64,000 nucleotides of DNA from Pseudomonas viridiflava (GTDB lineage: Bacteria; Pseudomonadota; Gammaproteobacteria; Pseudomonadales; Pseudomonadaceae): positions 1 through 64,000 of the forward strand of contig NZ_UUOC01000024.1 of the NCBI RefSeq assembly GCF_900590755.1, read 5' to 3'. How positions within the stretch are numbered: the first letter of the stretch is position 1; each line of letters starts with the position of its first letter. Shown here in pieces: positions 1 through 8,068 of this stretch. Below the pieces are notes generated by a model. It was not told the DNA's origin and searched no databases. It saw nothing but the letters and a program-made list of their open reading frames with translations. Made by a program: the position numbers and the translations under genes.

Positions 1-207
1 TAGCCGCGCTGGGCCAGGGATGGCCCTTCGCGGCGGCCCGCCGAATCAATGTCGGATTACGGGCATGCCGAGCCTAGGCGAGGGACCGAGTGGTGGGGCA
101 AGAGCGTTTTGCTTACTTTTGACTGGGCCGGCATTCCGGCTGTTCAAAAGTGAGGCGCTGTAAAAGCGCAACCATAAGCAGCCGTTACCGCAGCAACGGA
201 TATGTAC
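1..207 (-). repeat. 207-bp dispersed intergenic repeat, left copy
   Basis: This stretch matches the reverse complement of 62670-62876 over its whole length with only scattered differences (by eye roughly 85-90 % identity). It includes a shared long core around 85-150 with the arms GGGCCGGCATTCCGGC. It may continue beyond the left edge. Small frames inside it (for example at 46-234) are not genes: the same frames recur wherever the repeat occurs. I recognise the core as a common non-coding repeat of Pseudomonas genomes, but cannot name its family with certainty. Confidence 0.8.
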
Positions 208-317
208 GCAAGAAAGACGTGTAGATCCCCACACCGATAGCGATCAACCACCGCTCCCACATCAACCCCCGCGCCTGTTAACATTCGCGGCTTGTTTGAC
301 CTATTTCGGGATTTTCC

Positions 318-1799
318 ATGACCACCGTTCGTACCCGCATCGCGCCATCGCCTACTGGCGACCCTCACGTTGGCACGGCTTACATCGCACTCTTCAACTA
401 CTGCTTCGCCAAGCAGCACGGCGGTGAGTTCATCCTGCGTATTGAAGACACCGATCAACTGCGCTCGACCCGCGAGTCGGAACAGCAGATTTTCGATGCG
501 CTGCGCTGGTTGGGCATCGAGTGGAGTGAAGGTCCGGATGTGGGCGGCCCGCACGGTCCTTACCGGCAGAGCGAGCGGGGCGAGATCTATCAGAAGTACG
601 CTCAGCAACTGGTTGAGCTGGGTCACGCATTCCCGTGCTTCTGCACCGCTGAAGAGCTGGATCAGATGCGCGCCGAACAAATGGCCAAGGGCGAAACCCC
701 GCGTTACGACGGTCGCGCCTTGTTGCTCTCCAAGGAAGAAGTGGCCCGTCGTCTGGCTGCTGGCGAACCTCACGTTATCCGCATGAAAGTGCCAAGCGAA
801 GGCGTTTGCGTGGTGCCGGACATGCTGCGCGGCGAAGTGGAAATCCCGTGGGATCGCATGGACATGCAAGTGCTGATGAAGACCGACGGCCTGCCGACGT
901 ACTTCCTCGCCAACGTGGTCGACGATCACCTGATGGGCATCACCCACGTGCTGCGCGGCGAAGAGTGGCTGCCATCTGCACCCAAACTGATCCTGCTCTA
1001 CGAATACTTCGGCTGGGACAAACCGCAGCTGTGCTACATGCCGCTGCTGCGTAACCCGGACAAGAGCAAGCTGTCCAAGCGCAAGAACCCGACCTCGGTA
1101 ACCTTCTACGAGCGCATGGGCTTCATGCCTGAGGCGATGCTCAACTATCTGGGCCGTATGGGTTGGTCGATGCCGGACGAGCGCGAGAAGTTCTCCCTGG
1201 CGGAGATGGTCGAGCATTTCGACCTGTCCCGTGTTTCCCTGGGCGGGCCGATCTTCGATATCGAGAAGCTGTCCTGGCTCAATGGTCAGTGGCTGCGTGA
1301 GCTGCCGGTGGAAGAGTTCGCCACACGCCTGCAGACCTGGGCCCTGAATCCTGAATACATGATGAAGATCGCGCCTCATGTGCAGGGCAGGGTAGAGACC
1401 TTCAGTCAGGTAGCGCCACTGGCCGGGTTCTTCTTCGCAGGGGGCGTGACGCCGGATGCGAAGCTGTTCGAGCACAAGAAGCTGTCGCCTGATCAGGTGC
1501 GTCAAGTCATGCAACTGATCCTCTGGAAGCTGGAAACCCTGCGTCAGTGGGAGAAGGACCGGATCATGGGCAGTATTCAGGCGGTAGTGGAGCACCTTGA
1601 GCTCAAACTGCGCGATGCCATGCCGTTGATGTTCGCTGCGATCACTGGCCAGGCCAATTCGGTGTCGGTGACCGATGCGATGGAAATCCTTGGGCCGGAC
1701 CTGACCCGTTTCCGTCTGCGCCAGGCGATTGATCTGCTGGGCGGCGTCTCGAAGAAAGAAAACAAGGAATGGGAAAAGCTGCTGGGCGCCATCGCCTGA
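318..1799 (+). CDS. gltX: Glutamyl-tRNA synthetase
   Basis: Class I aminoacyl-tRNA synthetase that charges tRNA-Glu in the cytoplasm. At 493 aa it has the normal bacterial length. The N-terminal ATP site [12 protein letters not shown] carries the HIGH-type motif at residues 17-20, and a KMSKS variant (KLSKRKN) lies near residue 252 after the Rossmann fold. The C-terminal third is the helical anticodon-binding region. The ATG at 318 follows a weak GGGA. The gene sits next to two copies of tRNA-Glu, its substrate, which is typical of Pseudomonas. A long open frame on the opposite strand (144-1595) is a codon-bias shadow. Confidence 0.98.
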   Translation: MTTVRTRIAPSPTGDPHVGTAYIALFNYCFAKQHGGEFILRIEDTDQLRSTRESEQQIFDALRWLGIEWSEGPDVGGPHGPYRQSERGEIYQKYAQQLVELGHAFPCFCTAEELDQMRAEQMAKGETPRYDGRALLLSKEEVARRLAAGEPHVIRMKVPSEGVCVVPDMLRGEVEIPWDRMDMQVLMKTDGLPTYFLANVVDDHLMGITHVLRGEEWLPSAPKLILLYEYFGWDKPQLCYMPLLRNPDKSKLSKRKNPTSVTFYERMGFMPEAMLNYLGRMGWSMPDEREKFSLAEMVEHFDLSRVSLGGPIFDIEKLSWLNGQWLRELPVEEFATRLQTWALNPEYMMKIAPHVQGRVETFSQVAPLAGFFFAGGVTPDAKLFEHKKLSPDQVRQVMQLILWKLETLRQWEKDRIMGSIQAVVEHLELKLRDAMPLMFAAITGQANSVSVTDAMEILGPDLTRFRLRQAIDLLGGVSKKENKEWEKLLGAIA

Positions 1800-1818
1800 G
1801 CAACTGACTGAGCCCTTG

Positions 1819-1849
1819 CCGTTCGGCCCCGCTTTGCGGGGCTGAACGG
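1819..1849 (+). terminator. Hairpin after gltX
   Basis: A perfect 12-bp stem (CGTTCGGCCCCG-type arms, loop about CTTTG) lies 20 nt after the gltX stop. No clear T run follows, so it may act as a weak terminator or as a 3' end stabiliser. Confidence 0.55.
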
Positions 1850-1871
1850 TAAGTGGTTGTAATACCGACGA

Positions 1872-1928
1872 AAAATTTTAGAAATTGTTAAAAATAAATT
1901 TGACAGGTCTGCCGCTCACGCTTAACAT
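1872..1928 (+). promoter_or_regulatory. Stable-RNA promoter of the tRNA operon
   Basis: A perfect -35 box TTGACA (1900-1905) is separated by 17 bp from a -10 box TAACAT (1923-1928). About 28 bp of almost pure A/T precede the -35, like an UP element, and a GC-rich GCGCCCC discriminator follows the -10. That combination is typical of stringently controlled tRNA promoters. The first tRNA begins 20 bp downstream. Confidence 0.75.
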
Positions 1929-1947
1929 GCGCCCCGTCCACTGATGT

Positions 1948-2023
1948 GGGGCTTTAGCTCAGCTGGGAGAGCGCCTGCATGGCATGCAGGAGGTCAGCGG
2001 TTCGATCCCGCTAAGCTCCACCA
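1948..2023 (+). tRNA. tRNA-Ala (GGC), copy 1
   Basis: A 76-nt cloverleaf: acceptor GGGGCTT pairs with AAGCTCC with one G-U. The anticodon stem CCTGC/GCAGG holds the loop ATGGCAT with anticodon GGC. The T arm contains GGTTCGATCCC, and the CCA end is encoded. It is identical to the copy at 2238-2313. Confidence 0.97.
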
Positions 2024-2111
2024 AATTTAGAGTTTCAAGGTTAAGCTTCACTGCCTTGAAACAATGCGATGACCGGATCCAGCGACCGATCATCTGCATG
2101 AAGAAGGTTTT

Positions 2112-2187
2112 GTCCCCTTCGTCTAGTGGCCTAGGACACCGCCCTTTCACGGCGGTAACAGGGGTTCGAGTCCCCTAGGGGACGCCA
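2112..2187 (+). tRNA. tRNA-Glu (TTC), copy 1
   Basis: A 76-nt cloverleaf with acceptor GTCCCCT/AGGGGAC. The anticodon stem CCGCC/GGCGG holds the loop CTTTCAC with anticodon TTC. The T arm contains GGTTCGAGTCC, and CCA is encoded. It lies 88 nt after tRNA-Ala copy 1 and is identical to 2358-2433. Confidence 0.97.
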
Positions 2188-2237
2188 TTTTAAAATGCAT
2201 CATTTGAAAGTGATGTGAGCCGCGAGGCGATAAATCT

Positions 2238-2313
2238 GGGGCTTTAGCTCAGCTGGGAGAGCGCCTGCATGGCATGCAGGAGGTCAGCGGTTCGATCCCG
2301 CTAAGCTCCACCA
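2238..2313 (+). tRNA. tRNA-Ala (GGC), copy 2
   Basis: Base-for-base identical to 1948-2023, with encoded CCA. It starts 50 nt after tRNA-Glu copy 1. The spacers between the tRNAs are not similar to each other, so either the duplication is old or only the tRNA sequences are kept identical by gene conversion. Confidence 0.97.
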
Positions 2314-2357
2314 ATTTGCCAAGGTTCGTCGATGACGAATCTGCTCGAAGGTTTTGC

Positions 2358-2433
2358 GTCCCCTTCGTCTAGTGGCCTAGGACACCGCCCTTTCACGGCG
2401 GTAACAGGGGTTCGAGTCCCCTAGGGGACGCCA
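2358..2433 (+). tRNA. tRNA-Glu (TTC), copy 2
   Basis: Base-for-base identical to 2112-2187, with encoded CCA. It lies 44 nt after tRNA-Ala copy 2 and is the last gene of the tRNA operon. Confidence 0.97.
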
Positions 2434-2455
2434 CGATTTCTCGCTCTGCGAGACC

Positions 2456-2492
2456 AAGGGTCATTCGATTATTGAATGGCCCTTTTGTTTTT
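2456..2492 (+). terminator. Terminator of the tRNA operon
   Basis: An 11-bp stem, AAGGGTCATTC against GAATGGCCCTT with one G-U pair, is followed directly by TTGTTTTT. It lies 22 nt after the last tRNA. Confidence 0.88.
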
Positions 2493-2628
2493 CTGGCGTT
2501 TATCAATTCGCCGGCTTCACATCTATATCCCCCTTCATGATTGATCCGCTGTCGCGACAGGCGGGCAGCAGTGCGCTTGCCATTCCAGATGATGAGGATA
2601 ATATTCTCTGCGTAATCCGGAGGTGGCT

Positions 2629-3168
2629 ATGCAAGACAAAAAATCCAGAACACGCGAACGCATCCTCGGTGCTGCCAGCGCTGCATTGATCAAGCGTGGG
2701 CCCGAACAGCCCAGTGTCAACGAAATAATGGGCGCTGCCGGCCTGACCGTGGGTGGCTTCTATGCTCACTTTGACAGCAAGGAAGCCCTTATGCTGGAGG
2801 CTTTCAGCCACTTGCTGAGCCAGCGAAGGGCTTCAGTTGCTCAGCTCGATGAGCAGTTGCCCTCAGATGAACGGCGCGCGCTGGTGGCTGCTTTCTATTT
2901 GTCACGCAAACACCGGGATGCCACCGAGCAGGCGTGTCCGTTGCCATCGACGGTTGGCGACATGGCCCGCTTGCCCGCCAGCTTTCAGGCGGTGCTGGAG
3001 GAGCATCTTGAGTTGATGGTTGCGCAACTCTCTGCCAGCCCTGAAGAAGCGGACAAGGTGCTGGCCGATTTTGCCCTCATGGTAGGCGGCCTTACCCTTG
3101 CCCGGGCGCTGGGAGACAGTGACCTGTCTGATCGTGTGTTGCGGGCGGCCAAGTCAGCAGTGATTTGA
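2629..3168 (+). CDS. TetR/AcrR family transcriptional regulator
   Basis: Of 179 aa. Residues 1-60 form the TetR helix-turn-helix: TRERILGAASAAL, then a recognition region with GAAGLTVGGFYAHFDSKEAL, close to the family signature. The C-terminal part is the variable ligand-binding and dimerisation domain and contains a Cys near residue 105. An in-frame GTG at 2623 is possible, but it overlaps the strong GGAGG (2619-2623), which is correctly spaced for the ATG at 2629, so I choose the ATG. There is no divergent partner, since the tRNA operon lies upstream, so target and ligand cannot be read from context. A REP-like palindrome follows. Confidence 0.9.
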   Translation: MQDKKSRTRERILGAASAALIKRGPEQPSVNEIMGAAGLTVGGFYAHFDSKEALMLEAFSHLLSQRRASVAQLDEQLPSDERRALVAAFYLSRKHRDATEQACPLPSTVGDMARLPASFQAVLEEHLELMVAQLSASPEEADKVLADFALMVGGLTLARALGDSDLSDRVLRAAKSAVI

Positions 3169-3182
3169 AATTGGACACGATC

Positions 3183-3257
3183 CTGTAGGAGCTGCCGAAG
3201 GCTGCGAAAGCGGTGTGCCCGATACAACCGATTCGCAGCCTTCGGCAGCTCCTACAG
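3183..3257. repeat. REP-like palindrome, type A
   Basis: Inverted arms beginning CTGTAGGAGCTGCCGAAG and closing with the complementary CTCCTACAG enclose about 23 bp of variable sequence. This is one of seven well-kept type A elements in the window (others at 4771, 10161, 20324, 22644, 34416 and 47737), all between genes. Confidence 0.9.
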
Positions 3258-3316
3258 ATTGCCGACGAGGTTAGCTAAACTGCCTCGCCTACAGATTTAC
3301 CCTCAACGGAGCAAAC

Positions 3317-3778
3317 ATGGTCTGGGATCTGGCAACGCCTTTTGTAATCGACCTCAACGTGGCGCCAGACGACATTGACGGCCTGGGTCACGCCAACAAC
3401 GCCGTCTACGTCACCTGGCTAGAGCGTTGCGCGTGGCGGCACTCCCAGCAGTTGGGCCTGGACCTCACTGAATATCGTCGCCTGGACCGGGCCATGGCGG
3501 TGGTGCGTCATGAAATTGATTACCTCGCCAGCGCCTATGAAGACGACCAATTGCAACTGGCAACCTGGATCGTCGACTGGGATCGGCGCCTGAAGATGAC
3601 GCGACGCTTTCAGCTCAAACGGCCCAGCGACGGCCTGACGTTGCTGCGCGCGCAAACCACCTTCGTCTGCATCGAGCTGTCCAGTGGCAAGCCCAAGCGC
3701 ATGCCTGCCGAGTTCGTTGAAGGTTATGGTGCGGCGATGCTCCATCCGCTGGTTTCCAATCCGGCCATCACCCCGTAA
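3317..3778 (+). CDS. Acyl-CoA thioesterase, hotdog fold (4-hydroxybenzoyl-CoA thioesterase/YbgC type)
   Basis: A 153-aa cytoplasmic protein of one hotdog domain. The active-site segment near residues 18-33 reads DIDGLGHANNAVYVTWLE; in this family the Asp or Asn following the helix start acts on the thioester. The central AMAVVRHEIDYL and DWDRRLKMTRRF strands fit the fold. The ATG at 3317 has GGAG seven bases upstream. It is followed after 29 nt by dusC and may be cotranscribed, but no functional link is evident. The acyl substrate cannot be told from sequence. Confidence 0.85.
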   Translation: MVWDLATPFVIDLNVAPDDIDGLGHANNAVYVTWLERCAWRHSQQLGLDLTEYRRLDRAMAVVRHEIDYLASAYEDDQLQLATWIVDWDRRLKMTRRFQLKRPSDGLTLLRAQTTFVCIELSSGKPKRMPAEFVEGYGAAMLHPLVSNPAITP

Positions 3779-3807
3779 ACTGCCGGACTTTTTTTAGAGT
3801 GTGATCC

Positions 3808-4755
3808 ATGCAAATTGCTCTGGCGCCCATGGAGGGTCTGGTTGACGACATCCTGCGCGATGCCCTGACAAAAGTCGGTGGGATCGACTGGTGCGTGACC
3901 GAATTCATCCGTGTATCCGAGCGTTTGATGCCGGCGCATTACTTCTATAAGTACGCGTCCGAATTTCACAAAGGCGCCAAGACCGACGCCGGTACGCCTC
4001 TGCGCCTGCAATTGTTGGGTTCTGACCCGGTATGTCTGGCGGAAAACGCAGCCTATGCCTGCGAGCTGGGTGCGCCGGTGCTGGACCTCAATTTCGGTTG
4101 CCCGGCCAAGACCGTCAACCGCTCCCGTGGCGGTGCGATTCTGCTCAAAGAGCCCGAGTTGCTGCATTCCATTCTGAGTCAGGTGCGCAGGGCGGTGCCC
4201 AAACACATTCCGGTCACCGCTAAAATGCGTCTGGGTTATGAAAACACCGACGGCGCCCTGGATTGCGCACGGGCATTGGCCGATGGCGGCGCTGAGCAAA
4301 TCGTGGTCCACGCCCGAACCAAGGTCGATGGCTACAAGCCGCCAGCTCATTGGGAGTGGATTGCGCGCATCCAGGAAGTGGTCAAAGTCCCGGTGGTCGC
4401 CAACGGCGAGATCTGGACCGTTGACGACTGGCTCCGCTGCCGGGAAATCTGCGGCGCCAGGGACATCATGATCGGCCGTGGACTTGTGGCGCGACCGGAT
4501 CTGGCCCGGCAGATCGCCGCAGCGCAGAAGGGCGAGGAGGTTGTACCGATGACGTGGGCCGAGCTCCAACCGATCCTGCGAACCTTCTGGGAACAATGTC
4601 TGGTCAAGATGACCCTCATCCAGGCCCCGGGGCGCCTGAAGCAATGGCTGGCACTGCTGACCAAAAGCTACCCCGAAGCGACTGTACTGTTTGACACCCT
4701 GCGACGTGAAACCGATTGTGAGCGGATTGGTAAGTTGCTGTGCGTTGCAGCCTGA
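3808..4755 (+). CDS. dusC: tRNA-dihydrouridine(16) synthase
   Basis: Flavin enzyme that reduces uridine to dihydrouridine in the tRNA D-loop. At 315 aa it is of Dus length and starts with [13 protein letters not shown], the FMN-binding start typical of the DusC branch. The catalytic motif [17 protein letters not shown] contains the proton-donating Cys (about residue 98), and the TIM-barrel elements [14 protein letters not shown] and [16 protein letters not shown] follow. The C-terminal helical domain is complete. It ends next to a REP element and converges with the GGDEF/EAL gene. Confidence 0.93.
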   Translation: MQIALAPMEGLVDDILRDALTKVGGIDWCVTEFIRVSERLMPAHYFYKYASEFHKGAKTDAGTPLRLQLLGSDPVCLAENAAYACELGAPVLDLNFGCPAKTVNRSRGGAILLKEPELLHSILSQVRRAVPKHIPVTAKMRLGYENTDGALDCARALADGGAEQIVVHARTKVDGYKPPAHWEWIARIQEVVKVPVVANGEIWTVDDWLRCREICGARDIMIGRGLVARPDLARQIAAAQKGEEVVPMTWAELQPILRTFWEQCLVKMTLIQAPGRLKQWLALLTKSYPEATVLFDTLRRETDCERIGKLLCVAA

Positions 4756-4770
4756 ATGATGGCGTGATGA

Positions 4771-4851
4771 CCCTGTAGGAGCTGCCGAAGGCTGCGAACA
4801 GCGGTTTGGCTGACACACCGATGTTCGCAGCCTTCGGCAGCTCCTACAGGG
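4771..4851. repeat. REP-like palindrome, type A
   Basis: Arms CCCTGTAGGAGCTGCCGAAG and the complement ending CTCCTACAGGG pair almost perfectly over about 28 bp. The element lies between the convergent dusC and GGDEF/EAL genes, so it could also act as a shared transcript end. Confidence 0.9.
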
Positions 4852-4862
4852 GGGCACCAACA

Positions 4863-6974
4863 TCACCCCGTAGCCAACAACGCCTCAAACACCTTCAGCT
4901 CCTGCGGCTCACTAAACAAATACCCCTGGTAAAAATGGCAGCCGATCTGCTGCAAAAACTCCAGTTGCTGCGCAGTCTCCACCCCCTCGGCAATCACCAT
5001 CAAATTCAGACTCTGCGCCATCGCCACAATGGCGCGGATGATTTCTGCGTCGTTGGGGTCGGTGGTGGCGTCGCGGATAAATGACTGGTCGATCTTCAAG
5101 GCATCGACCGGCAGGCGTTTAAGGTACGTCAGGGACGAATAACCCGTGCCAAAGTCGTCCATGGCGAAGGTGACGCCGAGTTCTTTCAGACGATGCATTT
5201 TGGCAATGGTGTCGTCCAGATTTTGAATGACAATGCCTTCGGTGATTTCCAGCTTGAGTAGATGGCTGGGCAGGTCGTTGAGCTGCAAGTTGCGCGCGAC
5301 GCGTTCGACAAAGTCGTTCTGCCGAAATTGACGCGGGCTGATGTTGACGCACAGGCTGAAGTGCTGCGCACTGATCAACCCCTCACGCAGCAGCTTGCCC
5401 GCTGCCCGGCAGGCTTCTTCGAGGATCCAGGTGCCGACTTCCAGAATCATCCCGCTTTCTTCCAGCACCTGAATGAACTGACCGGGAGGGAGATTACCGG
5501 TTTCCGGGTGTTCCCAGCGCAATAGCGCTTCGGCACCGATGATGCGGTTGCCCCGGGCGTCTACTTGCGGCTGGTAACACAGACTGAACTCGCCACGGGT
5601 CAGAGCCAGGCGCAGATCGTTTTCCAGACGCAAGCGTTCGCTGGCTGCCTTTTGCATGGAGTCGTGGAACAGTTGCGTAGTGTTGCGGCCTGAATCCTTG
5701 GCCCGGTACAGCGCGATGTCGGCGCGTTTGAGCAAGTCGGCGCTGGTGGAGCCATGATCGGGAATCAGCGCGATACCAATGCTCGGCGTGATTTGCAGAC
5801 GCTGATTGTCCAGAAACATTGGCTGAGCCAACAATGCGCGCAACATGTCGGACAGTTCCATGACCTGATCGGTGACCTCCTGACGGCTGCCTTCGAGGCC
5901 ACTGATCAGCACCACGAACTCATCACCTCCCAGGCGCGCAACCGTATCCTCCATGCGCACGCTGGCTTCCAGGCGCGCAGTGACAATTTTCAGCACACTG
6001 TCGCCTACCGGATGGCCCAGGGAATCGTTGATGTGTTTGAAATGATCCAGGTCCATGAACAGCAGGGCGCCGCGCAGGTTATGCCGTTGCAGAAGGGCAA
6101 TCTGCTGGCTGAGACGATCCATCAGCAGAGCGCGATTCGGCAGGTTGGTCAGGGTATCGTGATAGGCCAGGTGCTGGACTTGATTCTGGGCGTTCTTCAG
6201 CTCGCTGATGTCTCGAGCATTCATCAGCAGGCATTCGACATCTTTGAGGATAATGGTCTCGACCGACACATCAACGATGATATGTGCACCGGATTTGTGA
6301 CGGCCGGTTAATTCCCGATGGTTAACCCGGCCAGTTTCGTCAAGGTCCTGGATCAACTGGCGGCGCTGCTCCAGCTCAGTCCACAATCCCAGTTCAAAGA
6401 CGGTCCGACCGATGACTTCATCAGCCGTGTACCCCGTCAGCCGGCAAAAGCCATTGTTGATCTCCAGATAGCGCCCAGTATCGCGCTCGGTAATGGTGAT
6501 GGCATCGGGGCTGGAATGGAACGCCTTGGCGAATTTCTCTTCGCTGGCTTTGAGTGCCCGTTCGGCACGCATATGGGCACTGTTGTCCATAAAGGTGCTG
6601 AGTAGATACAGGCGTTGTTCAAGCTCGATCTTCAGTGCACTGAAGGTGCCTTCGATCACATGGCCATCCCGCGCCCGCAGTTGAACATCAAGGCGTACCG
6701 GTTCAGTGTGGATCAATACTTGGGCAATGAGTTCTCGACGGCTTTCGGGGCTGGTCCACAGGCCCAGCTCCAGGCCTGTTCGTCCGATGGCTTGCTCGGC
6801 GGACCAGCCCAGCAGCGATTCGAACTGCTGATTGACCTCACAGATCAGGCCATCCTCCAGCCGTGACAGGATCACCACGTTGGGGCTCAGGTTGTAGAGC
6901 GTCGCAAAGCGTTTCTCTGAGTCGCCGGGCTGGGCCAGGGGCTGGAGGGTTTGACTGTCTGCAGTTATGGGCAT
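4863..6974 (-). CDS. PAS-PAS-GGDEF-EAL protein (cyclic-di-GMP turnover)
   Basis: A 703-aa soluble signalling protein. Two PAS domains (about residues 20-130 and 145-255, each followed by a PAC-like segment) precede a GGDEF domain and an EAL domain. The GGDEF motif is intact at about 349-353, with an RMED sequence five residues upstream that fits the inhibitory RxxD site. The EAL motif is intact (EALLRWEHP near 472), with DDFGTGYSSL and LKIDQSFI downstream. Both enzymatic halves therefore look competent. There is no signal peptide or membrane segment. The frame is open further upstream to 7295 but runs into the LysR gene on the same strand, so I take the ATG at 6974 (MPITADSQ). The net activity cannot be decided from sequence. 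Confidence 0.9.
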   Translation of the reverse strand: MPITADSQTLQPLAQPGDSEKRFATLYNLSPNVVILSRLEDGLICEVNQQFESLLGWSAEQAIGRTGLELGLWTSPESRRELIAQVLIHTEPVRLDVQLRARDGHVIEGTFSALKIELEQRLYLLSTFMDNSAHMRAERALKASEEKFAKAFHSSPDAITITERDTGRYLEINNGFCRLTGYTADEVIGRTVFELGLWTELEQRRQLIQDLDETGRVNHRELTGRHKSGAHIIVDVSVETIILKDVECLLMNARDISELKNAQNQVQHLAYHDTLTNLPNRALLMDRLSQQIALLQRHNLRGALLFMDLDHFKHINDSLGHPVGDSVLKIVTARLEASVRMEDTVARLGGDEFVVLISGLEGSRQEVTDQVMELSDMLRALLAQPMFLDNQRLQITPSIGIALIPDHGSTSADLLKRADIALYRAKDSGRNTTQLFHDSMQKAASERLRLENDLRLALTRGEFSLCYQPQVDARGNRIIGAEALLRWEHPETGNLPPGQFIQVLEESGMILEVGTWILEEACRAAGKLLREGLISAQHFSLCVNISPRQFRQNDFVERVARNLQLNDLPSHLLKLEITEGIVIQNLDDTIAKMHRLKELGVTFAMDDFGTGYSSLTYLKRLPVDALKIDQSFIRDATTDPNDAEIIRAIVAMAQSLNLMVIAEGVETAQQLEFLQQIGCHFYQGYLFSEPQELKVFEALLATG

Positions 6975-7039
6975 GGGATCACTCGCCTGGAAATCATTAA
7001 AGGCAGTAATACGATCTTCAGCTGTCTGGAAAAACAGTG

Positions 7040-7918
7040 TCAGGGCTTTATGACCTGCGCATCCAGCAACGCCATGAATGCCCGTGCGGCATTGGACAGC
7101 GTGCGTTCGGTATGCAGGATGTAGCCTAGCTGACGAGTGAGCTGTATGCCCGGTAATGGAATGCGAGCCACTTGTTCGTCCAGCATGGTCCGAGGCAAGA
7201 CACTCCAGGCCAGGCCGATGGAAACCATCATCTTGATGGTTTCCAGATAGTTGGTGCTCATGGCGATGTCCGGTTTCAAGCCTTGGGCTTCGCATAGGCC
7301 ACTGACGATATGGTGGGTGAAGGTATTGTTGCCAGGGAAAACAGCCGGGTAACGCACGACATCCTGCAATGTGACCGGCCCACTGTTGGCTAGCGGGTGC
7401 TCCGGTGCAGCGACGAAATCAAGCGGGTCATCCCAGACCGGCACAGCCTTGACCAGCGTGTGTGGGTCCGGCGCCAGGGTGATCACCGCCAGTTCAGCGC
7501 GGCCGTGGAGAATTTCTTCGTAGGCGACTTCCGAGTCCAGGAACTGGATGTCCAGCGCCACCTCCGGGTAACGACGGGTGAACTCCCGCAGCACGGGTGG
7601 CAGGCGATGCAGGCCAATGTGATGGCTGGTGGCCAATGTCAGACGACCGGTCACTTCCCCGGTGAGGTTGGTCAAGGCCCGGCGGGTGTCGTCCAGCACA
7701 TTCAGAATCTGATAAGCCCTGGGCAGCAAGGCGCGCCCGGCCTCAGTCAGGCTGACTTCCCGACCCAGGCGGTCGAATAGCCGTACGTTCAATTGTTGCT
7801 CCAGGCCGGCGATGCGTTTGCTGATGGCGGGCTGTGTCAGGTGCAGGTGTTCCCCGGCCCCGGAAAAGCTGCCGGTCTCGGCGATGGCGATAAATGCGTT
7901 GAGGTTGGCGAGATCCAT
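7040..7918 (-). CDS. LysR family regulator, divergent from leuC
   Basis: A 292-aa regulator with an N-terminal winged helix (MDLANLNAFIAIAETGSFSG, then LTQPAISKRIAGLEQ) and a C-terminal substrate-binding-like effector domain from about residue 90. I choose the ATG at 7918 because the protein then begins in the usual LysR way; an ATG 30 bases earlier (7948) is also in frame. It is transcribed away from leuC across a 150-bp gap that holds a TTAT-N7-ATAA motif. Divergence and conservation of this pair in Pseudomonas suggest control of leuCD, but the effector is unknown. Confidence 0.9.
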   Translation of the reverse strand: MDLANLNAFIAIAETGSFSGAGEHLHLTQPAISKRIAGLEQQLNVRLFDRLGREVSLTEAGRALLPRAYQILNVLDDTRRALTNLTGEVTGRLTLATSHHIGLHRLPPVLREFTRRYPEVALDIQFLDSEVAYEEILHGRAELAVITLAPDPHTLVKAVPVWDDPLDFVAAPEHPLANSGPVTLQDVVRYPAVFPGNNTFTHHIVSGLCEAQGLKPDIAMSTNYLETIKMMVSIGLAWSVLPRTMLDEQVARIPLPGIQLTRQLGYILHTERTLSNAARAFMALLDAQVIKP

Positions 7919-7935
7919 TCTCAGATTCCAGTTGG

Positions 7936-7990
7936 TTATCCAAAGCATAAAAATTATGAATTTGAGTTATTTAAGCATATTCCATAGCAT
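7936..7990 (+). promoter_or_regulatory. leuC promoter and LysR-type box
   Basis: TTATCCAAAGCATAA (7936-7950) is a perfect TTAT-N7-ATAA inverted repeat of the T-N11-A class bound by LysR proteins. Twelve bases further on, TTGAGT (7962-7967) and TAGCAT (7985-7990) with a 17-bp spacer make a plausible sigma-70 promoter towards leuC. The box would sit just upstream of the -35, where an activator is expected. Confidence 0.6.
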
Positions 7991-8068
7991 TGCCTCACAA
8001 GCCAAAGGGTCATCGGTCGATTACCCGGGGCATAGAAAGAATAGAAACACCCTGATGAGGATTCGCTG

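Noticed and set aside
46..234. Small frames in the 207-bp repeats
   Set aside because: They recur with the repeat and are disturbed by its variation, so they are not genes.
144..1595. 483-codon open frame antisense to gltX
   Set aside because: It is the usual shadow frame of a high-GC gene: its protein has no recognisable domain and gltX on the other strand is certain. The same holds for the long antisense frames over leuC (8105-9505), leuB (10981-12069), sdhA (36974-38626), sucA (40183-42507), lpd (44228-45478), sucC and htpG (49850-51589).
4863..7295. 810-codon version of the GGDEF/EAL gene
   Set aside because: The first 107 codons overlap the LysR gene in another frame and show no domain; the ATG at 6974 is preferred.
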